A stretch of 5,040 bases of DNA from Phycisphaerae bacterium (GTDB lineage Bacteria; Planctomycetota; Phycisphaerae; Phycisphaerales; SM1A02), in the NCBI GenBank assembly GCA_002690755.1, contig NZFT01000049.1:14366-19405 (forward strand). The letters run 5' to 3'. Shown in pieces: positions 1 through 5,040 of this stretch. Below the pieces are notes generated by a model. It did no database searches, was not told the DNA's origin, and worked only from the letters and a program-made list of their open reading frames with translations. Made by a program: the position numbers and the translations under genes. How positions within the stretch are numbered: the stretch's first letter is position 1; the number at the start of each line of letters is the position of its first letter.

Positions 1-504
1 GTCCCCGTCGCCCTGGTCGACGGCACCCACGCCGATGGCGAACGGCGGGCCTTCCTCGTCGACTCGGAGGGTCGAAGACTCGAACTCGACTATCCGATCG
101 GCGCCGCAGGATTGCCGGAACTGCTCCGCATCAAGGGGGCGAGCGAGGTGGTTCCGCCCGCACCGGGTGAACGATGGGGTGATGACGTCGACGCCGCGCT
201 CGCCCTGCAACGGGTGATCCACGACGCACCGTGGTACGACCTCGTTCGTTCGATCGACACCCGTCGCCACGCGACGGATCGCGAAGTGGAACTGCACACC
301 GACCGAAGCACGATCGTCTGGGGCAGCCCCCCCGGCGAGTGGACGCTCGCCGAGAACACCGACCGGGACAAGATCCTGATCGTCGAGCAGCTCGCCACCG
401 ACGGCTATCTCAAGGCCGATGCCATCTACGACATCCGCAGCTTCGACATCCACCGCGACGACGCCGTCCTCGACTTCCGCTATCGGAATCCGGACGACCG
501 CTGA
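1..504 (+). CDS. Probable FtsQ/DivIB-type cell division protein, C-terminal part (5' truncated by window edge)
   Basis: The reading frame is open from the first base and ends at TGA 502-504, giving 167 visible residues; the start lies upstream. The visible part resembles the periplasmic beta domain of FtsQ. It opens with VPVALVDG, then FLVDSEGR (residues 18-25) and LPELLRIKGA (38-47), matching the family pattern of a 'lvD.eG' strand followed by 'LP.l.G'. A helix-like stretch ALALQRVI follows, then an alternating strand region (STIVWG), a DKILIVEQL segment and YDIRSFDIHR, which sits where FtsQ has its 'iDlR' motif. In other bacteria FtsQ is a bitopic membrane protein linking the FtsBL complex to the divisome. 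The N-terminal membrane helix and POTRA domain, if present, are outside the window. The in-frame TTG at 112 is internal and not the start. Neither ftsA nor ftsZ follows. Assignment rests on motif resemblance only; a generic periplasmic protein remains possible. Confidence 0.6.
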   Translation, partial: VPVALVDGTHADGERRAFLVDSEGRRLELDYPIGAAGLPELLRIKGASEVVPPAPGERWGDDVDAALALQRVIHDAPWYDLVRSIDTRRHATDREVELHTDRSTIVWGSPPGEWTLAENTDRDKILIVEQLATDGYLKADAIYDIRSFDIHRDDAVLDFRYRNPDDR

Positions 505-509
505 CGCCG

Positions 510-544
510 CGGTTCGAACGACGAACCGGACGGTCGCCGAACCG
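510..544. repeat. Heptamer cluster: inverted repeat CGGTTCG/CGAACCG plus a third direct copy
   Basis: CGGTTCG at 510-516 pairs perfectly with CGAACCG at 522-528 across the five-base loop AACGA, giving a 7 bp hairpin just after the stop codon at 504. A second CGAACCG occurs at 538-544, 16 bases after the first direct copy. No T-run follows, so it is a poor intrinsic terminator. It lies directly before a -10-like hexamer, so an operator is conceivable. In GC-rich DNA such short repeats also arise by chance. Confidence 0.35.
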
Positions 545-545
545 C

Positions 546-551
546 TACCCT
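546..551 (+). promoter_or_regulatory. Possible -10 element (TACCCT) for a leaderless transcript
   Basis: TACCCT fits a loose TAnnnT -10 pattern and ends six bases before the ATG at 558. Transcription would then begin at or next to the start codon, and the gene has no recognisable Shine-Dalgarno. The -35 position is not convincing: with 17-base spacing it is GAACCG at 523-528. This is inferred from position and composition only. Confidence 0.3.
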
Positions 552-557
552 CGGGAC

Positions 558-1235
558 ATGCCCCCCGCCCCGGTTGATCCTCGCCCGGCCCTGCCCATCC
601 CGCGCGGCCTGGTCTTCGCCGCCAGTGGATGGATCGCGGCGTCGTGGATCATCGCGATCGGCGTGCAACCGCCACTGCAGCCGAGTTCGGCGGTGTACAC
701 CCCCGCGGCGCGGATGCTGCTCGCATCGATGGTGATCGGCGGGTTGGTCGCGTGGCCGCTGTTCCGATTGAGCACCGGCGGGAATCGCCGCCCGATCGCC
801 TCCGCGCTCCTCGACCTCGCGACCTTGGTGGCGCTCTTTCAGATCGTCGTCTGGCCGCTCCGACTGGTCACCTCCTGGCCTGCGGACCGGACGCTTCTCG
901 TCGACCTGCACGGAATCGCCTGGCTCGCGTCGATCGCGGGAGTGCTCGCGTCGGTGGCCGCCCGCGAAGGCGGGGCCCGTGCGTGGACGATGACCGTCTT
1001 CGTGCTTTGGCTGGTGCTCCCGCCGGTGCTCGTGATCACCCTCGGCCTCCCCGGCGACCTCGCGCGGATCTCGCCGCTGGTCGAAGTCTGGAACATCGCC
1101 TCCGCCGGCCCCGCGGAAATCGCTCCCGGCGACTGGCGCCGCGTCGCGATCGAATTCGCGGTGGCGGCGGTGATCTGGTGGGCGGCGATCGCCACGTCCA
1201 CCGCTGGCGAAGAATCCGTCGATTCGGTAGTCTGA
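558..1235 (+). CDS. Polytopic membrane protein of unknown function, 225 residues, about six TM segments
   Basis: I do not recognise a family. The predicted protein has a short proline-rich N-terminus (MPPAPVDPRP) and then hydrophobic segments at roughly 17-37, 50-69, 80-104, 112-134, 142-164 and 194-213. Loops carry arginines (RRP at 77-79, REGGAR at 136-141, WRR at 193-195). Tryptophans sit near many segment ends, as is usual in integral membrane proteins. The tail (about 214-225) is short, acidic and polar. No catalytic motif, nucleotide-binding loop or clear transport signature is visible. ATG 558 is chosen because hydrophobic, membrane-like sequence begins right after it, while upstream codons in this frame give arginine-rich sequence and lie inside the preceding gene. 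It sits 53 bases after the FtsQ-like gene and is closed by a terminator, so it could be the last gene of that unit or a separate transcript. No role can be inferred from sequence. Confidence 0.75.
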   Translation: MPPAPVDPRPALPIPRGLVFAASGWIAASWIIAIGVQPPLQPSSAVYTPAARMLLASMVIGGLVAWPLFRLSTGGNRRPIASALLDLATLVALFQIVVWPLRLVTSWPADRTLLVDLHGIAWLASIAGVLASVAAREGGARAWTMTVFVLWLVLPPVLVITLGLPGDLARISPLVEVWNIASAGPAEIAPGDWRRVAIEFAVAAVIWWAAIATSTAGEESVDSVV

Positions 1236-1256
1236 GCCGGACGTTCTCGAGATGCC

Positions 1257-1284
1257 GCCTCGCCCGCCGGGCGGGGCTTTCTTC
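1257..1284 (+). terminator. Intrinsic terminator after the membrane protein gene
   Basis: A 9 bp stem pairs 1257-1265 (GCCTCGCCC) with 1269-1277 (GGGCGGGGC), with one T-G wobble and a three-base loop, followed at once by TTTCTTC (1278-1284). It lies 21 bases past the stop at 1235 and 87 bases before greA. It therefore probably ends the upstream transcript and separates it from greA. The short, interrupted T-run lowers certainty somewhat. Confidence 0.65.
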
Positions 1285-1360
1285 AACCCCGCGTTGCGAT
1301 CCGCCACGCCCGACGCGACGCCGCGGACATGCCCGACATGTTCGAGATGAACGGCACCCC

Positions 1361-1365
1361 GGAGG
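1361..1365 (+). promoter_or_regulatory. Ribosome binding site (GGAGG) of greA
   Basis: GGAGG lies six bases before ATG 1372, near-ideal spacing. It selects this start over three out-of-frame ATGs at 1329, 1338 and 1347. It is the strongest Shine-Dalgarno in the window. Confidence 0.8.
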
Positions 1366-1371
1366 CAGAAG

Positions 1372-1836
1372 ATGGAATTCATCACGAAGGCCGACAAGGA
1401 GAAGCTGGAGACGGACCTTCGGGATCTGCACTCGAAGGGGAAGGAGATCATCGAACGGATCGCGGAGGCGAGGGCGCTCGGTGACCTCAAGGAGAACGCG
1501 GAATATCACGCGGCCCGCGAGGATCAGGCGCTCAACAACGAACGCATCAAGCAGATCGAGGAACGCCTGGCGACCGCACAGGTCACCGACGACATGGACA
1601 TTCCTGAAGACATGGTCTTCGTGGGCGCCACGGTCCGCCTCAAGGAGATCGCCTCCGGCGACGAGGACATCTACAAGATCGTCGGTTCCGCAAGCAACGA
1701 CTTCACCCTCGACTACATCGAGGTGACCAGCACCAGTCCGCTCGGCTCCGCCCTCATGAAGGCCCGGGTCGGCGAGATCGTGCGCGTCGATCTTCCCAAG
1801 GGTGCGACGCAGTTCGAGATCCTCGAGCTCATCTGA
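1372..1836 (+). CDS. greA: Transcription elongation factor GreA
   Basis: GreA inserts its coiled coil into the secondary channel of RNA polymerase and stimulates cleavage of the 3' end of backtracked RNA, rescuing stalled complexes. The 154-residue product is near the usual length of about 158. The N-terminal coiled coil spans about 1-75 and carries the hallmark tip [14 protein letters not shown] (37-50). D38 and E41 correspond to the acidic tip residues D41 and E44 of E. coli GreA that coordinate the catalytic magnesium. The C-terminal FKBP-like domain (about 80-154) includes VGATVRL, YKIVG, a [14 protein letters not shown] segment (122-135) and the strand-rich end FEILELI. Nothing is missing or degenerate. 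It follows a terminator and precedes cls by 67 bases, so it is likely the first gene of its transcript; no convincing promoter was found in 1285-1360. The acidic coiled-coil tip makes the GreA class secure. GreB is less likely given the motif and length. Confidence 0.97.
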   Translation: MEFITKADKEKLETDLRDLHSKGKEIIERIAEARALGDLKENAEYHAAREDQALNNERIKQIEERLATAQVTDDMDIPEDMVFVGATVRLKEIASGDEDIYKIVGSASNDFTLDYIEVTSTSPLGSALMKARVGEIVRVDLPKGATQFEILELI

Positions 1837-1894
1837 TCCGCTTTCACCCACCTGATCCACCTGCGTTCGATCAGTCCCCCCACGTCCCCCTCCC

Positions 1895-1899
1895 GAGGA
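1895..1899 (+). promoter_or_regulatory. Ribosome binding site (GAGGA) of cls
   Basis: GAGGA lies four bases before ATG 1904, slightly closer than ideal. It supports this start, which is also where the N-terminal membrane helix pair begins. Confidence 0.6.
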
Positions 1900-1903
1900 A
1901 CGG

Positions 1904-3379
1904 ATGTACGAGTATCTGATCAACGCCCTGAGCATCGCGAACCTCGCCGGCGAGTTCGTGATTCTCGTGGAGTTCGCCTTCCGGGTGTCGTTGATCATCT
2001 GGATGCTGAGTCGGCGGCGATTGGAACCCACCACCCGTCTCAGCTGGATCATCCTCCTCCTCGCGATCCCGTTCCTCGGCTCGATCATCTTCCTGCTGGT
2101 CGGCGAGACCCGGTTCGGCCGCCGCCGCGTCGCCCGTCACCGACAGGTCCTCGCGGCCCTCGACCGTCCCGAAGCGCATGCCAATTCCGATCCGGCGGTG
2201 AATGCGGCGGGAACGCTCGAGGGACCGGCTCACCGGATGGCCCGCCTCGCGGAGCAGGTCAACGGCGCCGGACCGGTGCTGGGAAACCGGATCGAACTCT
2301 TCGGTGACACCGACCTCGTTCTGGACGGACTCGAACGCGACATCGACATCGCCACCGAACACTGCCACCTGCTCTTCTACATCTGGCTCGACGATGCCGC
2401 GGGAACCCGGATCGGGCGGGCGTTGATTCGCGCCGCCCGGCGCGGCGTCGCCTGCCGCGTGCTGGTCGACGGCGTGGGCAGCAAGGTCTTTCTCAAGTCG
2501 GCGCTCCGCCGGGAGATGGAAGCGGGCGGGGTCCACGTCCACGCGGCGCTGCCGGCCAACGCGGTCCGGGCGATCTTCGCACGCCTCGATCTCCGGAACC
2601 ACCGGAAGATCGTGGTCATCGACCGCCAGCTCGGTTGGACGGGAAGTCAGAATCTCGCGGAAGCCAGTTTCGCGCCGAAACCGGAATTCGCGCCGTGGGT
2701 CGACTGCGCCGTTCGAATCGAGGGGCCGGTGGTTAAGGAACTCCACCTGCTGTTCGTCGAGGACTGGTACCTGGACACCGACGAGATGCTCGTCGATTCC
2801 CTGCTCACACCCATCGAACCGGTTCCGCACGGCGTCTCCGCGCAGGCGTTCGGCACCGGACCCAACTTCAAGAACCAGGCCGCGACCCAGGTGATCCAGT
2901 GCCTCGTCCATGAAGCCTGCGACGAGCTGGTGATGACCACGCCCTACTTCGTCCCGGACAACGCGACGGTGGTCAATCTCGCGACCGCCGCCCGGCGCGG
3001 GGTGAAGGTGACGCTCATCGTCCCCCGACGGAACGACTCCAGGCTGGTGGGACTGGCGAGCCGTTCAAGCTACGCGCCGCTGCTCGAGGCCGGTGTCCGC
3101 ATCCACGAGTTCGAAGGCGGGCTTCTTCATGCGAAGACCACCGTCGTGGACCGGAAGATCGCGCTCGTGAGCAGTGCGAACCTCGACCGACGAAGTCTCT
3201 TCCTGAATTTCGAGGCGGGACTGCTCGTCTACGACGCCGATTTCGCGAGCCAGCTCCGGTTCCTCCAGCAGCGCTACCTCGATTCCTCGGTCGAGGTGCT
3301 GGCGGATTCATGGGCGACCACCGGGGCTCGAAGACGCATCGCACAGAACGCCGCCGCCCTGCTCTCCCCGCTGCTCTGA
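1904..3379 (+). CDS. cls: Cardiolipin synthase, ClsA type (phospholipase D superfamily)
   Basis: Enzymes of this type condense two phosphatidylglycerol molecules to cardiolipin and glycerol at the cytoplasmic membrane. The 491-residue length is typical. Two hydrophobic segments (about 11-36 and 46-67) form the PLDc_N anchor, followed by a basic stretch (GRRRVARHR, 72-80). The first catalytic HKD motif has H233, K235 and D240 with G247-S248-Q249-N250 completing it. The second has H409, K411 and D416, then S423-S424-A425-N426, and continues into RSLFLNFE (430-437), a strong ClsA signature. The first glycine of the second GSxN block is serine here, but the second serine and the asparagine are kept, so activity is expected. 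The tail ALLSPLL is also typical of Cls. The gene follows greA by 67 bases with no terminator between, so read-through is plausible. It converges on the propeller gene. A PLD-type transphosphatidylase with another alcohol acceptor cannot be excluded. Confidence 0.93.
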   Translation: MYEYLINALSIANLAGEFVILVEFAFRVSLIIWMLSRRRLEPTTRLSWIILLLAIPFLGSIIFLLVGETRFGRRRVARHRQVLAALDRPEAHANSDPAVNAAGTLEGPAHRMARLAEQVNGAGPVLGNRIELFGDTDLVLDGLERDIDIATEHCHLLFYIWLDDAAGTRIGRALIRAARRGVACRVLVDGVGSKVFLKSALRREMEAGGVHVHAALPANAVRAIFARLDLRNHRKIVVIDRQLGWTGSQNLAEASFAPKPEFAPWVDCAVRIEGPVVKELHLLFVEDWYLDTDEMLVDSLLTPIEPVPHGVSAQAFGTGPNFKNQAATQVIQCLVHEACDELVMTTPYFVPDNATVVNLATAARRGVKVTLIVPRRNDSRLVGLASRSSYAPLLEAGVRIHEFEGGLLHAKTTVVDRKIALVSSANLDRRSLFLNFEAGLLVYDADFASQLRFLQQRYLDSSVEVLADSWATTGARRRIAQNAAALLSPLL

Positions 3380-3393
3380 TCGACGTCCCAACC

Positions 3394-5040
3394 TCATTCC
3401 GGCGTCCGTCGAACGGTGTTCCGAGTCCCCGGCTCGACGTCCACGGAACGGATCACGCCGTCGGGCCAGCGTATCTCCGCGGTCATCGAACGATCCTGCG
3501 GGGGTGCCGGCCCGATTCCGAAGTGCGCTTCGGGACTCGCCGTCGACTGGAACGGACCACCACCGCGGATCCAACGCCGCTGGACGCGGTCCCCGTCCCG
3601 GAGCACGACTTCGGCCCCCGCGGCGGGCACCGGGCGGATGACCACCCAGTCGTCGGCGCGATCGTGGAGATTCTCCAGCAGACGCAGCGGTCCGTTCAGC
3701 TCGACGACCACCACGTCGACGTCACCGTCGAGGTCGAGATCCGCGAACACCGCGGCCCGATCTCGATGCGCCGCGCGAAGCCACGGGTTGGCCTCGACCA
3801 TCGCGGCGGACTCCGGCGCCTCCGGATCGACGTACGCGAAACGCGCTCCGTCACGTCGCCAGAGTCCCGGCGGCTGGGCGTAGGCGCTGTCCATGGTCTC
3901 GACCGAGGCCTGCGGATAGACGTGGCCGTTCAGGACGAGCACGTCCTCGTCACCGTCATGATCGAAGTCGACGAATTCCGTCGCCCATCCGAGCTGCGGT
4001 CGGGAACCGGTCGCGATGCCGAGTCGGCGGGTCCGGTCGTCGAAGAACCCCGCCCGATTCACATGCAGCGTGTTGGTGTCGCTGGAGAAGTTGGTCGAGA
4101 AGACGTCGGGTGTCGCGTCGCCGTCGACGTCCGCCACCGCCATGCCCATGGTCGCCTGTGCGTCGCCCTCGCCGTTCGTCGCGGCGCCGGTGCGAACGCC
4201 GATCTCCTCGAACCGCCAGTCGCCGAGATTCCGGTGGAACTGGTTCCCCTGGCTGTCGTTGCCCACCAGCACGTCCTGCAATCCGTCGCCGTCGAAGTCC
4301 AGCATGACGAGGTTGAGCCCGTAGCGAGGATCCCCCGCGACGTCACGACGCTCGAATCGATCGCCGAGGTTCTCGTACCAGCGGTCGCGCCGTGGTTGGA
4401 GCCCGCGGGGCCCCGCCAGAACCTCGATGCCTCGGAAGGTGGAGGTGATCGCCGAGTCGGCCGGGTCGAAGTCGAGGTACTCCACCGCGACGAGATCCAG
4501 GTCACCGTCCCCGTCGAGATCGCCGAGCCCCGGGGAGGTCGTCCACCCCGACGCGTCATCGAGCCCCCACGCGGCGGTGGCGTCGCGGAATCCTCCTTCA
4601 CCGTCGTTGAGCCAGAGTCGATCGACGCCGAGGGTCCCCACCACGAGGTCGTCCAACCCGTCGCCGTCGACATCTCCCGCCGCGACGCCGAAGCTCCACG
4701 CTCGATGGTCCTCGAGTCCGCTTCCCGAGGTCGCATCCTCGAAACGAAGCGAGCCCGTCTCCACCGCCAGGTTGCGGAGCAGGCGGGCGCCGGGCCCGTC
4801 CGCAGGCGCGTCCAGCGTCGCGCCGTTCGGCACCACCAGATCGAGATCACCATCGTCGTCGAAATCGACGAGGCCGAGCCCGCCGCCCTTGACCTCGAGG
4901 ATGCGGGTCGACGGATCCGTGCCGCTGGTCGTTCGAATCGATGCGAGACCGCCGGCCTCGGAGGCGTCACGCAACCGAATGCCGTCGAAGGCGGCGACCT
5001 CGGACGCGGTCGTCGCCAGGTCGCCGGTCGGGGACACCGG
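3394..5040 (-). CDS. FG-GAP/VCBS seven-repeat beta-propeller protein with C-terminal ASPIC/UnbV domain (CRTAC1-like), N-terminus truncated by window edge
   Basis: The frame is open to the right edge and ends at the TGA complementary to 3394-3396. A GTG at 5037-5035 could start a 547-residue protein. I doubt it is the start: no signal peptide is seen, and the next upstream codon is also open. Counting from that GTG, seven calcium-loop motifs of the DxDxDGxxD type begin at D58, D122, D173, D247, D303, D357 and D433, each followed by a hydrophobic strand such as LDLVV. They are spaced 51-76 residues apart, as expected for an integrin-like seven-bladed propeller. In the fifth loop (DVDGDATPD) alanine replaces the usual glycine. 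Residues about 463-547 match ASPIC/UnbV: a 'RGGGPFQSTASPEAHFGIG' block (491-509), then RWPDGVIRSV and a terminal TPE. Such proteins are usually exported and bind calcium; their role is mostly unknown, and adhesion or matrix interaction is only a guess. The protein is markedly acidic. No partner gene lies in the window. Confidence 0.9.
   Translation of the reverse strand, partial: PVSPTGDLATTASEVAAFDGIRLRDASEAGGLASIRTTSGTDPSTRILEVKGGGLGLVDFDDDGDLDLVVPNGATLDAPADGPGARLLRNLAVETGSLRFEDATSGSGLEDHRAWSFGVAAGDVDGDGLDDLVVGTLGVDRLWLNDGEGGFRDATAAWGLDDASGWTTSPGLGDLDGDGDLDLVAVEYLDFDPADSAITSTFRGIEVLAGPRGLQPRRDRWYENLGDRFERRDVAGDPRYGLNLVMLDFDGDGLQDVLVGNDSQGNQFHRNLGDWRFEEIGVRTGAATNGEGDAQATMGMAVADVDGDATPDVFSTNFSSDTNTLHVNRAGFFDDRTRRLGIATGSRPQLGWATEFVDFDHDGDEDVLVLNGHVYPQASVETMDSAYAQPPGLWRRDGARFAYVDPEAPESAAMVEANPWLRAAHRDRAAVFADLDLDGDVDVVVVELNGPLRLLENLHDRADDWVVIRPVPAAGAEVVLRDGDRVQRRWIRGGGPFQSTASPEAHFGIGPAPPQDRSMTAEIRWPDGVIRSVDVEPGTRNTVRRTPE
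3715..4866 (-). repeat. Seven calcium-loop coding repeats inside the propeller gene
   Basis: The loops map to 4840-4866, 4648-4674, 4495-4521, 4273-4299, 4105-4131, 3943-3969 and 3715-3741. On the + strand they appear as recurring variants of 'tcgccgtcgacgtc'. The amino-acid motif is conserved, but the DNA between loops has diverged. They are therefore old protein-domain repeats, not recent tandem duplications. Confidence 0.8.

Noticed and set aside
1329..1484. Short 51-residue frame with three early ATGs (1329, 1338, 1347) overlapping the greA start
   Set aside because: No ribosome binding site precedes it, the sequence is Gly/Glu-rich low complexity, and the GGAGG at 1361 is correctly spaced for greA instead.
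480..1490. Long open frame on the - strand opposite the membrane protein and the start of greA (also 1036-2088 and 1871-2911)
   Set aside because: The predicted proteins are low-complexity, rich in Arg, Gly, Asp and Glu, and show no domain. They are antisense shadows common in GC-rich genes, and the + strand frames have clear membrane-protein, GreA and Cls sequence.
629..1726. Long + strand frame overlapping the membrane protein and greA
   Set aside because: The translation is dominated by Arg, with Ser and Thr, has no recognisable motif, and overlaps the unmistakable GreA frame.
1852..1874. 6 bp inverted repeat CTGATC/GATCAG between greA and cls
   Set aside because: The stem is short, the loop is 11 bases, and a C-run follows where a terminator would have T. 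Not enough to call a terminator or operator.
3418..3449. GTTCCG/CGGAAC inverted repeat near the end of the propeller gene
   Set aside because: It lies within coding sequence, has a 20-base loop and no T-run on either side, so it is probably chance.
4059..4970. 303-residue - strand frame inside the propeller gene
   Set aside because: It is an Arg/Ser/Thr-rich out-of-frame reading of the repeat region; the overlapping frame has seven intact calcium loops and an ASPIC/UnbV domain.

Overview
This is a GC-rich stretch of bacterial chromosome with tightly packed genes. It holds five protein-coding genes: four rightward on the + strand and one leftward on the - strand. An FG-GAP/VCBS protein with a C-terminal ASPIC/UnbV domain, GC-rich coding, and an FtsQ-like protein with no ftsA or ftsZ beside it are together compatible with Planctomycetota, perhaps Phycisphaerae. 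That placement is an inference from gene content and style. No marker gene here settles it.

Layout from left to right: (1) 1-504 is the C-terminal part of a protein resembling the periplasmic domain of FtsQ/DivIB; its start lies outside the window. (2) 505-557 is a short spacer with a small inverted repeat and a -10-like hexamer close to the next ATG. (3) 558-1235 encodes a 225-residue protein with about six membrane segments that I do not recognise. It is followed by a good intrinsic-terminator hairpin at 1257-1284. (4) 1372-1836 is greA, the transcript-cleavage factor, with a strong Shine-Dalgarno. (5) 1904-3379 is a ClsA-type cardiolipin synthase with two N-terminal membrane helices and two HKD motifs, 67 bases behind greA and possibly co-transcribed with it. 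(6) 3394-5040, on the - strand and converging on cls with only 14 bases between stop codons, encodes a probably secreted seven-repeat calcium-loop beta-propeller with an ASPIC/UnbV tail. Its N-terminus runs off the right edge.

The genes do not form one pathway. FtsQ-like protein, the membrane protein, cardiolipin synthase and the propeller protein all concern the cell envelope or exterior, while GreA is housekeeping transcription. I see no mobile element, CRISPR array, tRNA, rRNA or defence system, and no gene-free stretch longer than about 140 bases. I find no convincing evidence of a previously undescribed system. The points most worth a second look are the FtsQ-like protein without its usual neighbours, the repeat cluster and possible leaderless start before the unknown membrane protein, and the propeller architecture.
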